From CAVTJX01 sp963735175 (GTDB lineage: Bacteria > Electryoneota > RPQS01), in NCBI GenBank assembly GCA_963735175.1, contig CAVTJX010000016.1:868001-932000 (forward strand): 64,000 nucleotides of DNA, read 5' to 3'. The first letter of the stretch is position 1, and the number at the start of each line of letters is the position of its first letter. The notes below the pieces were generated by a model. The model was given only the letters and a program-made list of their open reading frames with translations, made no database searches and had not been told where the DNA came from. A program made the position numbers and the translations under genes. Positions 29,415 to 40,605 of this stretch are shown piece by piece.

Positions 29415-30590
29415 CCGTTCACACCGACGCGCCCACCCATCGCGCGCGAGATCGCGGCACGCTCCCGCCCGATACCATCCTCAGCCACGACCTGCGGCTG
29501 AAGGACATCACCGACGACGTCACGCGCCCGCTGGGACGCTTCCCCAACAAATGGTGGTGGGATCGGCGCTGCTGATTTCGCTTTCGATGCTCGGCATCGG
29601 CGCCGTAACGGTCGCGTGCTGCTGCATCGCGGCCAGGGAATCTTCGGTTTGCAGATTCCCGTCGGCTGGGCTTTCGACATTACCAACTTCGTCTTCTGGA
29701 TCGGAATCGGCCACGCGGGGACGCTGATCTCGGCGATTCTCTTTCTGTTGCGGCAGAAGTGGCGGACAGCGATTAACCGTTCCGCCGAGGCGATGACGAT
29801 CTTTGCCGTCATGACCGCCGGCATCTTTCCCGCTGCTGCACGTCGGGCGGCAATGGCTGGGCTTCTGGCTGTGCCGTACCCCAACGCGCGCGGCCTGTGG
29901 GTGAACTTCCGTTCACCGCTTATCTGGGACGTGTTCGCCGTCTCGACCTATTTCACGATCTCGCTGCTGTTCTGGTACACGGGTCTCGTGCCGGACTTCG
30001 CGACGATCCGCGACCGCGCCAAGTCCGTTTTCCGCAAGAAGGTCTTCAATCTGCTGTCGCTGGGCTGGACGGGTTCGGTGCGCAACTGGAACCACTACGA
30101 AAAGGCGTATCTGCTGTTCGCCGGCATGTCCACGGCGCTGGTGCTGTCCGTGCACACGGTGGTCTCCTATGACTTCGCCACGTCGGTCGTTCCCGGTTGG
30201 CACACGACGCTGTTTCCGCCGTACTTCGTCGCCGGCGCGATCTTCTCGGGTTTTGCCATGGTGATGACGATCCTCATCATCCTGCGCAAGGCCTACACGC
30301 TGGAACATCTGATCACGCTGCACCACCTCGAACTCATGGCAAAGATCATTCTGGTGACGGGGCTGATGGTCGGGTTTTCGTACCTGACCGAGTTTTTCAT
30401 CGCCTGGTACAGCGGAAATCCGTTTGAGCGTTTTGTGTTCTGGGGCCGGGCCTTCCGGCCACTATGCTGGGCATTCTGGATCATGTTCACCTGCAATGCC
30501 ATCATTCCGCAGGTCTTCTTTTTCAAAAAGGCGCGGCGTTCGATCCGGTGCTGTTCGTGGTTTCGCTGCTGTCAACCGTCACGACGCTGA
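29411..30590 (+). CDS. actC: Alternative Complex III subunit ActC (NrfD/PsrC family), frame breaks and atypical C-terminus
   Basis: Membrane quinol-oxidising subunit with multiple helices. Readable ActC segments: DDVTRPLGRFPNKWWW, GWAFDITNFVFWIGIGHAGT, VNFRSPLIWDVFAVSTYF, VHTVVSYDFATSVVPGWH, and ITLHHLELMAKIILVTGLMV, FIAWYSGNPFERFVFW. Breaks lie near 29555, 29625, 29835 and 30545. After KKARRSIPVLFVVSLL (about 30575) the sequence no longer resembles ActC, which normally continues with another ~60 residues. ActD, expected next, is absent. Either a deletion or misassembly truncates the 3' end. Starts at ATG 29411 overlapping the actB stop. Confidence 0.78.
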
Positions 30591-31085
30591 TTCCGAATCC
30601 GCCGCCGATTACCGATGACCTTGTGGCCAGGCTTCCGGATGGTGGCGCCATTCCCGCAAACGCAAGCGGACAACAATCCGCTGCCGCGGCCGACACTGCT
30701 GCAAAAACCACTGAAAGCCCGCGCATACCGATTCAACTGGCCATGCAGCGTTTGGCAAGCGAAGCCGCGCCACGCGGCACTCTCGTCCCCAAACGTAAAC
30801 ACATCCATCCCTGGCGCGGCTATTTACGCACAGTATTGCGCCAGATGTCACGGCGCCAACGGCGAAGGTAAGGCGCTACACGTAATCTCCACCGCCCCCG
30901 ATCGCTTTCTGAACACTGCCAGTCTGGTGGGTCGGCAATCCATATGGCTGCATGACCGAAACCAATTTGTTGCTCTCGTTGTTAAAGGATTGCCCGGTCG
31001 TACTATGCCTGGCAATGCCACTCTAACGCAGCAGCAACTCGATGATTTGTATACCTTCATTCGCAACCTCTCCACGACCCCTTGA
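30591..31085 (+). CDS. Monoheme cytochrome c domain, possibly fused to the actC remnant
   Basis: The C-terminal ~90 residues are a class I cytochrome c: AAIYAQYCARCHGANGEG (CARCH heme site) and GLPGRTMPGNATLTQQQLDDLYTFIRNL with the axial Met. Upstream, an Ala/Pro-rich region in the actC frame runs without a stop into this domain if one base is removed near 30820, so the reading could be an ActC-linker-cytochrome fusion. It resembles the position of ActE but not its usual sequence. Acts in the periplasm as carrier between ACIII and the oxidase that follows. True start not determinable. Confidence 0.6.
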   Translation, partial: FRIRRRLPMTLWPGFRMVAPFPQTQADNNPLPRPTLLQKPLKARAYRFNWPCSVWQAKPRHAALSSPNVNTSIPGAAIYAQYCARCHGANGEGKALHVISTAPDRFLNTASLVGRQSIWLHDRNQFVALVVKGLPGRTMPGNATLTQQQLDDLYTFIRNLSTTP

Positions 31086-31221
31086 AACCAAGTGTATCGC
31101 GTAATCAGGCCCTGGTTCAATGCGCCTATTTTTTTGCAAACGAATAGGCATTTATACATCCTATTGTCATCTTATATTCGTCGATATTGCACTATCCGTG
31201 TCTAAGTTTATTAGGAGCGGA

Positions 31222-32012
31222 ATGAAGTCCACCGTCCGTCGCCTGCTGCTACTCGTGGCGGCGCTTACCTTTGCCACGCTGAGCGTGCTGGCCCAGGGGA
31301 CGACTCCAACCGCTTCCCCCAACACCGCGCCCATCACCAACTGGCTGCAGGATCCGGCCTCAACGCTGGCGTTTGACATTCGCTCCAATTTCTGGTCTAC
31401 CGCGTTTCTCACTCTGCCGTTTTTGCTCCTCCCCGAAATCCTGCTGCTGATCATCATCTGGAAGTTCCGCGAGTCGCGGGGGCATGCAGCGGCGACTTTT
31501 CATGACAATTGGAAGCTCGAAGTAGTCTGGACGGCGGTGCCTGTGCTCACCCTGATCGCCATCGCCATTCCGACATACGCCACACTGCACAAGATTGACG
31601 TGCCGCCAAAGAGCGACCTCGTGGTGGAGGTCATCGGCCACCAGTTCTTCTGGGAGTACCGTTATCCCGCGCTATGGCGTCACCATCGCCAACGAGCCGC
31701 TGGTAGCGCCTGCCGATCGCGTGGTGACGATCAACACCACCAGCGTCGACGTCGTGCACTGCATGGTGGGTACCGGCCTTCGGCCTGAAACAGGATGCCA
31801 ATCCCGGACGCATCGGACATAGCTGGTTCAAAGCGCGGCCCGGCCGCTACAAGGGGCAATGCGCCGAACTCTGCGGCACGTTGCACGGGGAAATGTTCAT
31901 CGACGTGACCGTCGTGCCGCCCGCCGAGTTCGACCAATGGATTCAAACCCGCATCCCGCCCGCAGATCCGGCGGACACCACGGCCGCAAGCAATTCAACT
32001 CGGGGTAACTAG
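31222..32012 (+). CDS. coxB: Cytochrome c oxidase subunit II, two frame breaks
   Basis: Repaired length 262 residues. Signal peptide (RRLLLLVAALTFATLSVLAQ), two transmembrane helices (FLTLPFLLLPEILLLIIIW; VVWTAVPVLTLIAIAIPTYA) and a periplasmic cupredoxin domain with the CuA motif GQCAELCGTLHGEMF. The quinone/cytochrome-proximal aromatic motif is QFFWEYRYP. ATG 31222 follows AGGAG. Breaks near 31670 (extra base in YPRYGV) and 31785 are single insertions. There is no fused cytochrome c, so an aa3 rather than caa3 design. First gene of coxB-coxA-ctaA-ctaB-ctaG-coxC. Confidence 0.9.
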
Positions 32013-32014
32013 TC

Positions 32015-33608
<1,594 letters not shown>

Positions 33609-33609
<1 letters not shown>

Positions 33610-34709
33610 TGGACACCACACTTCCCATGGATTCTTCCGATAACGCCCGCGCTGCAAATCACGCGGCGGCGCTGCCGCCGGCACGGCGCGTGGCCTCGTG
33701 GCTGATTCTCATCACAGCCCTCGTCATCATTCTGATTCTCTGGGGCGGCCTCGTGCGGCTCTCGGGATCCGGGCTTTCGATTCCCGAATGGCCGATTATC
33801 AACGGCAGCCTGCTGCCACCAATGACGGCCGAAGGCTGGAACACCGTCTACCACACCTACTACCGCGAAATCCTCGGCATATCCGATCCTGCCACCGCGG
33901 GCGGCATGGAGATGGGCACGTTTCAGCGGATGTTCGCCATCGAGTACATTCACCGCTTTCTGGCCGCGCTGGTGGGCATCGTCTTTCTGGCGATCTTCAT
34001 CCGCGCGGCGCGCCTGCGAACCGTCTGGCCGCGCATTAAGTCGTTACTCATTACCTCCGCCATTGTGCTGGTGGCACAAGGCGTTTTGGGCGGGCTCGTC
34101 GTCAAACTCGATCTGCGTGCCGAAGCCGTGGCCATTCACCTCGGCACGGCTTTCTTTTTCCTGAGCCTGTTGCTGTGGGCCGCGCTGCGACTCTTTCGTG
34201 CCGACCAGGTTCCGGCTACTGCTGGCAACCGCCTCTATCGCCTGAGCTGGATTACCACGGCGCTTGCATTCTTACAGGTGGTGTCGGGCGGCCTCGTGGC
34301 CGGGACGGGCGCGGGACTGATGCTCAACACCTGGCCGAAGATGGGCAGTTACTGGATTCCCCCCGCGCATACGCTCTGGGCCGACTGGTACGGGGGCCTT
34401 TCCAATCTCGTGCAGAATCAAATCCTCATCCAATTCATCCATCGCTGGCTGGCCTTCGTGGTGCTCGTGCATGTAGCGCTGCTGATTGCGCGTGGGATGA
34501 AGTCGGTAGTGCCACCGCGCGCGCGCGTCGCGCTGCGGGCCGTCGCGACGGTAACAGCCCTGCAAATTCTCCTCGGCATCGGCAATCTCGTGATGCACGT
34601 GCCCTTTGCCATGGCCTACGCTCATCTGACGACCGGCCTGATTCTGTTTGTGCTGCTGGTTGTCATCACCCATGAAAGCGCCTATGTTCCGCGTGCGGAA
34701 ACTGCCTGA
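33609..34709 (+). CDS. ctaA: Heme A synthase (COX15/CtaA)
   Basis: A 366-residue inner-membrane protein with about eight helices that oxidises the methyl group of heme O to make heme A. Motifs: WGGLVRLSGSGLSIPEWP, IEYIHRFLAALVG (heme-ligand EYxHR), GVLGGLVVKL, VAIHLGTAFFFL, VSGGLVAGTGAGLMLNTWP and QFIHRWLAF (second half His). The two-fold repeated four-helix layout is clear. Intact frame. The next gene starts inside its 3' end, so ctaA and ctaB are coupled. Confidence 0.92.
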
Positions 34710-35553
34710 GCTGATTCAGCTCATGAAACCCACGATCATGCTGCTCGTGGTGTTGACCGGGGCGACGGCGCTGGTCTTAGAGGGCAGCTTCAACCACCGC
34801 CCGCTCCTCTTTACCGTTGTCCTGATCGCCCTAACCCTCGCCGGCGGCAGCGCGAATGCGCTCAACCAGTATTTTGAGCGCGATATCGACGCGCGCATGA
34901 GCCGCACGCGCCACAAACGTCCGCTGCCCAAGGGCACGATCACGCCGCGCGAGGCGCTGGTCTTCGCCGTTTTCATCGGCTTCGTCTCCATTATTGTCTT
35001 CGCCGCCGCGTTTAATGGGCTGTCTGCGGCGCTCGCCGCGGCGACGATTCTTCTTTACGGCCTTTTTTATACGCTCTACCTGAAGCCGCGCACGCATTTC
35101 AACATCGTCATCGGCGGCGCGGCGGGGGCGATGGCCCCGGTCATCGCCTGGGCGGCGGCCACGGGCACGCTGGCGTGGACGCCGTGGATCCTGTTTGCCA
35201 TCGTCTTTCTCTGGACGCCGCCGCACTTCTGGGCGCTGGCGCTCTGCGTCAAGCGCGATTACGAGGCCGTCAAGCTGCCGATGCTGCCGGTCATCAAGGG
35301 CGACGCCGAAACGCGGCGGCAGATTCTGCTTTACACGCTGGTGACAGTGGCCTTCAGCCTCGCGCTGCTGCTGGTGAAGGCAGGGGCGGTGTATCTGCTG
35401 GCCGCCGTCGTGCTCGGTTACTTTTTCGTCGCCAAGGCGCTGCGCGTCTTTCGCCAGCAGGAGAATACGCAGGCGTGGAGCCTGTTTAAATACTCGATTA
35501 TCTACTTAATGACGCTGTTTGTGGCGATGATCGCCGACAGCGTCGTGCACTGA
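34672..35553 (+). CDS. ctaB: Protoheme IX farnesyltransferase (heme O synthase)
   Basis: A 293-residue UbiA-family prenyltransferase with about nine helices; converts heme B to heme O. Motifs: LMKPTIMLLVVLTGATAL, the first Asp-rich site NALNQYFERDIDARMSRT, RPLPKG, and the second site with DYEAVKLPMLPVIKGD after LWTPPHFWALAL. Starts at ATG 34672 (or 34684), overlapping ctaA by about 38 bp. Intact. Supplies heme O/A to the upstream aa3 oxidase. Confidence 0.92.
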   Translation: MKAPMFRVRKLPELIQLMKPTIMLLVVLTGATALVLEGSFNHRPLLFTVVLIALTLAGGSANALNQYFERDIDARMSRTRHKRPLPKGTITPREALVFAVFIGFVSIIVFAAAFNGLSAALAAATILLYGLFYTLYLKPRTHFNIVIGGAAGAMAPVIAWAAATGTLAWTPWILFAIVFLWTPPHFWALALCVKRDYEAVKLPMLPVIKGDAETRRQILLYTLVTVAFSLALLLVKAGAVYLLAAVVLGYFFVAKALRVFRQQENTQAWSLFKYSIIYLMTLFVAMIADSVVH

Positions 35554-35639
35554 GCAAATGCATCGCCGTGGTGACTCCGCCAGAGTCACCCGTCCGCATC
35601 TCGAATTAATACGATAATCTCCCGCTCAATGGACTACGC

Positions 35640-36237
35640 ATGGAATACAAACCCTCCCGCAAGTGGCACACGAACCGCCTGCTGCTCTGGATTCTGCGTC
35701 CCCTTTGCCGTGCTGATGTTCGGCTTCGCCTTTGCGCAGGTGCCGCTCTTCGGCATGTTCTGCAAGGCCATCGGCATCAACCTTTCGCCCCTGAACACCG
35801 TCACCGAAGGCGGCACGGGGCGCGAGGTGAAGATCCTCTTCACGGGCGTCGCCGCCGACAAGCTGCCGGTGGTCTTCAAACCCAAACGGGCGATTCAAAC
35901 GGTGGAAGTCGGCACCCGCTTTGAAAATGAGTACCGCTTCGTCAACATGTCGACGATTCCGTCTTCTTCCGCCCCGTGCACTCGATTCTACCCGAAACAG
36001 CCTCGAAGAAGTTCACGATGATGAAGTGTTTCTGCTTCAACGACCAGGCCTTTAGGTCCCCACGAATCGAAATCCTTTCCCGTGATTTCGATTTTCTCCG
36101 CGGACCTCGATCCCAACATCTCCGAGGTCACGGTGAACTACACGCTCTTTAAGAAAGACCCGCGCGACATGGAGCGCAACCGCACCGTGCCCGACGTCGC
36201 GCCCGAAGCCAAAGAACAGGCGGCGAGAGTCCCATGA
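35640..36237 (+). CDS. ctaG: Cytochrome c oxidase assembly protein CtaG/Cox11, frame breaks
   Basis: About 198 residues repaired. One N-terminal membrane helix (FAVLMFGFAFAQVPLFGMFC) and a periplasmic immunoglobulin-like copper domain with FENEYRFVNMS, DSVFFRPVHSILPE and the copper-binding KCFCFNDQ (CFCF), then FSADLDPNISEVTVNYTLF. Cox11 delivers copper to CuB of subunit I. Breaks near 35698, 35960 and 36053. Its TGA overlaps the start of a small membrane protein (ATGA). ATG 35640 gives the family-like MEYKPSRKWHTNRLLLW; ATG 35629 is in another frame. Confidence 0.85.
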
Positions 36238-36395
36238 GTGATTTTGCCCTGCGCCCGCCGGAATTAAAGCGGCGTAACCGCACGCTCGTCATCGTCATGC
36301 TGGTGGTGGCGCTCCTGACCGCCGCCGCGGGCACGCTCTTTTTGCGCCATTTCGGCTTTCACGCCGCGCAGTCCGCCGACATCAAATACCATTAA
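36234..36395 (+). CDS. 53-residue single-helix membrane protein between ctaG and coxC
   Basis: Begins MSDFALRPPELKRRN, continues with the hydrophobic helix TLVIVMLVVALLTAAAGTLF and ends HAAQSADIKYH. Its ATG overlaps the ctaG stop by 4 bp and its TAA is 13 bp before coxC, so it is translated within the operon. Charge pattern gives a cytoplasmic N-terminus and short His-containing periplasmic tail. Likely a small oxidase subunit or assembly factor, similar in position to subunit IV-like or CtaG-associated proteins; family not recognised. Confidence 0.65.
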   Translation: MSDFALRPPELKRRNRTLVIVMLVVALLTAAAGTLFLRHFGFHAAQSADIKYH

Positions 36396-36408
36396 CCGCC
36401 TTTGACGC

Positions 36409-37207
36409 ATGTCTCATCCCTCCCGGCCACGTGAGATCGGCCACGACAAGATTCATCTGCCACCATCCAGTTATTGGCCGGCGATCCTCGCCTTTTCGCT
36501 GGCGCTGGTGCCGCTGGGTTTGCTGCTCGCCATGTGGGGCGGCAAAGCCGCCGTGATGGTGCTGACCGTAGGCGGCCTCGCCACCGTCATTGGCATGATG
36601 GGCTGGGCAAACACGGTGATCCGCGAAACCGCCACGCTGCCCAATCGCGTCGAGGACGAGAAGTGGCTGCGCCTGGGACTGTTGCTGTTCCTCGTTTCCG
36701 AGACCGCGCGATTTTTGCAACGCTCTTCGTGCATCATTCCAGAGTCGTCTTTATCTCCCGCAGTGGCCGCCTCCCGGCGCGCCCGAGTTGAAGACCACAT
36801 TGCCCGCGATTGCCACGCTGCTGCTGATGGCGAGTTCCGCCACTATGCAGTGGGCGCACGCGGCGCTCGTGCGCAACCGCCGGCGCGCTGCCGGTCTCTG
36901 GACGCTGGCGACCATTACGCTCGGGACGGTATTTCTCGGCTTTCAGGGCCATGAGTGGGGCTTTCTCAAGTCTTACGACAAATTCACACAAACCGGCGGC
37001 ACCTTCGGCACGACGTTCTATGCTATGACCGGCTTCCACGGACTGCACGTGATGGTCGGCCTCGTGATGCTGATCCTCGTCTGGTTTCGGATGCGCCTCG
37101 GACACTTCGACCCCGAGCGCCATTTCGCCTTCATCGCCGCTGCCTGGTACTGGCACTTCGTCGACTTCGTCTGGGTGTTGCTGTTCTTCACCGTGTATTT
37201 GTTCTGA
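36409..37207 (+). CDS. coxC: Cytochrome c oxidase subunit III, two frame breaks
   Basis: About 265 residues with seven helices. Motifs: LRLGLLLFLVSE (conserved Glu), and ITLGTVFLGFQGHEW, GTFGTTFYAMTGFHGLHVMV and AAWYWHFVDFVWVLLFFTVYLF, all typical of COX3. Breaks near 36715 and 36778 separate the N-terminal part from the long C-terminal frame that ends at 37207. Last gene of the plus-strand respiratory block; a bidirectional terminator follows. Confidence 0.88.
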
Positions 37208-37230
37208 CGGTCTTTCCGCCGCCGCATACA

Positions 37231-37264
37231 AAACGGGCTGTCTCATCGCGAGACAGCCCGTTTT
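37231..37264. terminator. Bidirectional terminator between coxC and the cbb3 cluster
   Basis: 14-bp perfect stem AAACGGGCTGTCTC / GAGACAGCCCGTTT (37231-37244, 37250-37263), with an A run on one side and T run on the other. It lies between convergent operons. A second palindrome CCCCTGCTTCAGCAGGGG lies at about 37290-37310. Confidence 0.88.
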
Positions 37265-37323
37265 CATTTAGGAATACACCTCTGGCCTTCCCCTGCTTCA
37301 GCAGGGGAACGGGAAGGGGTCTC

Positions 37324-38004
37324 TTAGTGGCAGCAGGCGTGCCCGCCCGCCACGGCCATGAGTCCCATCACTCCGCGCCACACCAGCACACCCGCCGTCA
37401 GCGCCAGCACCACTTCTCCCGCCACCGCGCCGAAGCGGCTCCGCTTCCGGGGAATCGCGCGCAACAGCGCCCCGATGCCCAACAGCGCGGGCGACGTCCC
37501 CAAGCCAAAGGCCGCCATCAGACCCATGCTCAAAACCGGTTCGCCCGCGGCTGCGCTGCGCGCCACCATCGCATACAGCAGCCCGCATGGCAAGAGCGCC
37601 GCCGCCGCACCCAGCAGCAGCGGCGCCACCGCGCCCGCCCGCAGCGACAGTTTCGCCAGCGCGACCGAGAGCCGCGGCAGCCCGCCGCGCGCCGTTGAAA
37701 CGCGCGCGAATATCAGAATCGCCAGCATCAGCACGCCGCCGCCCAGCGACACATAGGCCGTCATCCGCCCCAGCGCGCTCCCACCCGCGAGCGCCGCGCC
37801 GACGAAGCCCACCATCAAGCCCAGCGCCGCGTAGCTGACAAGCTTGCCGGACACAAACAGCAGCGGTCCAAACGCGCCGCGCCGCGACAGTCCCGCCCGG
37901 CACCCCAGCGAGGCCAGCGGGCCGCACATGCCAATGCAGTGCAGCGACCCGAAAAGGCCCGCCGCGAAGGCCGCCGCCAGATCCGGCACCAGCATCGCGT
38001 TCAT
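37324..38004 (-). CDS. SafE/TauE-type copper-import protein of the cbb3 cluster
   Basis: A 226-residue inner-membrane protein, six to seven helices. FAAGLFGSLHCIGMCGPLA at the N-terminus carries the HCxGMC metal-binding motif of the UPF0126/urease-accessory-like SafE group found in cco operons; LLPCGLLYAMVARSAAAGEP and FGLGTSPALLG follow. The very C-terminus is GGHACCH, another thiol/imidazole cluster. Proteins at this locus are thought to move copper for cbb3 assembly (family knowledge). Last gene of the operon, 3 bp after fixH. Confidence 0.82.
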   Translation of the reverse strand: MNAMLVPDLAAAFAAGLFGSLHCIGMCGPLASLGCRAGLSRRGAFGPLLFVSGKLVSYAALGLMVGFVGAALAGGSALGRMTAYVSLGGGVLMLAILIFARVSTARGGLPRLSVALAKLSLRAGAVAPLLLGAAAALLPCGLLYAMVARSAAAGEPVLSMGLMAAFGLGTSPALLGIGALLRAIPRKRSRFGAVAGEVVLALTAGVLVWRGVMGLMAVAGGHACCH

Positions 38005-38007
38005 GCG

Positions 38008-38499
38008 CTACCCTTCCACAAAGAAGTTTACCTTGCGCGCCAGCGTGCGCGCGCCTCCGGCAAGCTGCACTTCCGCCTGCCACGCGCCGTGCTCCAGCGG
38101 TCGCGGCAGCACCACGAGGTAACGCCCCTGGCCGATGCGCGTCACCGGCAGCGCCGCCACGTCCAGTCGCTGGTTCGAGGGCCGGTAAAAGCCCACGCTG
38201 CCCAAGAGCGAATCCGCGGGCTGTCCCGCCGCGCTCACCGTCAACTCCACAAGCGGCTGGTCGGCGTAGGCGCGCGGCAGCGCCTTTACACCCACGCTCC
38301 AGCCGGCGGCGTCGCTCTGCGCCTCGCGCTCGGCCAGTTCGCGCAAGTTGTAGCCCTGCTGATAGTAGTCGTGGCTGACGAGCTGCGGCTTGTTTTGGAA
38401 CGCCAGCGTCACAAACGCCATGTTCACCGCCACGAACGCGGTCACGAAGATCGTGATCCCCGTCGCCCAGATGCGGTCCTTGCCGAAGTATTTTTTCAT
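38008..38499 (-). CDS. ccoH: CcoH/FixH cbb3 oxidase assembly protein
   Basis: A 163-residue protein with one N-terminal helix (WATGITIFVTAFVAVNMAFV) followed by the FixH signature VSHDYYQQGYNLRELAE and a periplasmic Ig-like domain ending in VNFFVEG. FixH is needed for stability of the cbb3 complex. ATG 38499 (MKKYFGKDR) is chosen over a start 18 bp upstream. Lies between ccoG and the SafE-type gene. Confidence 0.85.
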   Translation of the reverse strand: MKKYFGKDRIWATGITIFVTAFVAVNMAFVTLAFQNKPQLVSHDYYQQGYNLRELAEREAQSDAAGWSVGVKALPRAYADQPLVELTVSAAGQPADSLLGSVGFYRPSNQRLDVAALPVTRIGQGRYLVVLPRPLEHGAWQAEVQLAGGARTLARKVNFFVEG

Positions 38500-38517
38500 A
38501 CTTGCGCCGCTTGCCAA

Positions 38518-39976
38518 TTAGTGATCGCTGTGATGATCATCCTCATCCTCAGACTCCTCGTCGTCATGGTGGATCGGCCCAAGAAAAACGGTCTGGCCCG
38601 CGCTGAGCAGCGCGCCGTGTTCGAGCAGGCGGAACGCGATCGGTGTCTCTGCCGTGGAAATCCGCTTGCGCGGCAGCAGCACAAACGCCTCGGCGCTGAT
38701 CCGTTCGCCCGCCTTAACGGTAAACGGCTGGCCGGGCACGAGCAGCTCCGCGCCTTGCGGGCCGTCCAGCGCAATCGTGATCGTGCGCGCCGCGGCGTCG
38801 GTGTTCGTCACGTGCAGATGAAACAGATTCCGCACCAGACCGTTGTCCTGCACCAGGTAGGGCACGCCCGGCGAGCGCGCCACCGACAGTTCGATGATCT
38901 CGCGCCCCACGAGCCGCGCGGTAAACACGCCCACCAGCGCCAGCAGCACCAGCGTGTAGAGCACGACGCGCGCCCGCAGCGTACGCTTCGGCTGCTTGGC
39001 CAAACCCGCCAGCGAATCGTAGCGGATCAGCCCGCGCGGCTTGCCGAGGCGCGTCATCACCGTGTCGCAGGCGTCGATGCAGGCCGTGCAGCTCACGCAT
39101 TCCAGTTGCAGCCCGGCGCGGATGTCGATCCCCGTCGGGCAGACCTGCACGCAGCGTTTGCAGTCGATGCAGTCGCCGAGGTTCGTCGGTTCATCGGGCC
39201 GCCGCGCGCCGCGCGGTTCACCCCGCGCCGGATCGTAGCCGACGATCAGCGAATGGTCGTCCAGCATCACCGCCTGAAAGCGCGCGTAGGGACAGAGAAA
39301 CGTGCAGAACTGCTCGCGGAACCAGGCGAAGTTCCAGTAGGTAATCGCCGTGATGACGAGCGCCGTGATGAGCGCCGCCGCGTGGTCCGCGCCGAAGTTC
39401 ACCAGCATGCCGAAACTCACGCGTGGCCCCACGAAATACGCCGTAAAGCTGAAGGCCAGCAGCACCGACAGCGCCAAATACAGCGCGTGCTTCGTGACCT
39501 TCTTGCTCCAGTAGGCGTCGTCCTTCGGCCCGCTGTCGAGCTTCCTGCGCTTCAGCGGCGTGCCTTCGATCCAGCGTTCCAAACGGCGGAAGACGCCTTC
39601 GAGATACACTGTCTGCGGACACGCCCAGCCGCACCACAGCCGCCCCAGAAGCGCGCTGAAAAGGAAACAGCCCCACCGCCGCCATCAGCAGGAACAGCGC
39701 CAGCAGATAGAGATCCGTGGCCACAAACGTCACGCCGAAAATGCTGTAGCGGCGGCCCGGAATGTCGAACCGCAGAAACGGCTGCGAGCCCACGGACAGC
39801 CACGGCGCCGCGATGTAAAACACGATCAGCAGCGAATAGACGACATTCCGCGCCCGCGCAAAGCGGCCCTTCACCGCATCGGCGTACACCCAGCGGCGCG
39901 CGCCCGCCTCACCGATGGTCGCCGAGCGTGACGGCTGCAGCGCCGCGTCGTTCCGGGAAGTGGAAACGGTAGGCAT
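38518..39976 (-). CDS. ccoG: CcoG/RdxA ferredoxin-type cupric reductase, one frame break
   Basis: Repaired length 485 residues. Five helices and a polyferredoxin: WCGWACPQTVYLEG, FCTFLCPYARFQAVMLDDHS, CIDCKRCVQVCPTGIDIR and CVSCTACIDACDTVM, the last two giving two [4Fe-4S] clusters; an Ig-like C-terminal domain follows. CcoG reduces Cu(II) for cbb3 assembly. The extra T near 39662 (GLFLFSALLG) causes the one break. The C-terminal tail is strikingly acidic and His-rich (HHDDEESEDEDDHHSDH). Its ATG at 39976 overlaps the ccoP stop (ATGA). Confidence 0.9.
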
Positions 39977-40605
39977 CAGCTCTTCTTCGCCGCGCTGCTG
40001 TCCGCCGCGGCCGCTGGTGGGAGTCGGCTTCGCGATACGGCCTGCATGTCGAATTTCTCGCCTTCGGCTTTCTTGCCCTCCACCGGCGGCGGCGTCTGCC
40101 ACAGCGACGCGACGTACGCCGCAAGGTTTTTCACCTTGCGCTCGCCCAGCACCGGCCCCCACGTGGGCATGCCCTTGGCCGCCACGCCGTTCAGAATGAC
40201 CGCGCGAATGCTGTCTTCCAGCGGACTGTGAATCCAGAAGGCGTCGGTCAGGTTCGGGCCGATGCCGCCCTCGGCGTGCGTTCCGTGACAGCTCACGCAG
40301 AACGTGCGGAAGGATTTCTGCCCGGCGGCCACCGGGTCCTTGTCCAGCGCGCCCGAAGCCTCCAGCTCCAGTTCGCGCTGCTCCTGCACGCGCGCCGCCT
40401 GACTCACCGCGGCTTGCAGTTCGCTCTGCGGCAGAATATCGAACATGTGCACAACGGGAAAATACACGAGGGCGAAGAGAATCCCAGCATAGAACATATT
40501 CACCCACCAGCGCGGCAGCGGGTTATCTTCTTCGTGAATGCCGTCATAATCGTGATCGGGCAGCGTCTGGCCCGGATCGTTATCGTTTTTCGGTGCGGTG
40601 ATCAT
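39976..40605 (-). CDS. ccoP: cbb3 oxidase subunit III (CcoP), single-heme form
   Basis: A 209-residue protein. N-terminal CcoP domain HDYDGIHEEDNPLPRWW followed by a helix (VNMFYAGILFALVYFPVV), a coiled segment rich in Gln/Glu, and one cytochrome c domain with FCVSCHGTHAEGGIGPNL and axial Met in KGMPTWGP. Typical proteobacterial CcoP has two heme-c domains; here only one is present. A low-complexity Ala/Lys tail ends it. Overlaps ccoG and ccoQ by 4 bp each. Confidence 0.88.
   Translation of the reverse strand: MITAPKNDNDPGQTLPDHDYDGIHEEDNPLPRWWVNMFYAGILFALVYFPVVHMFDILPQSELQAAVSQAARVQEQRELELEASGALDKDPVAAGQKSFRTFCVSCHGTHAEGGIGPNLTDAFWIHSPLEDSIRAVILNGVAAKGMPTWGPVLGERKVKNLAAYVASLWQTPPPVEGKKAEGEKFDMQAVSRSRLPPAAAADSSAAKKS

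Noticed and set aside
37939..39972. 677-codon plus-strand open frame
   Set aside because: Antisense to ccoG and ccoH; Arg/His/Gln-rich composition is typical of shadow frames in GC-rich genes.
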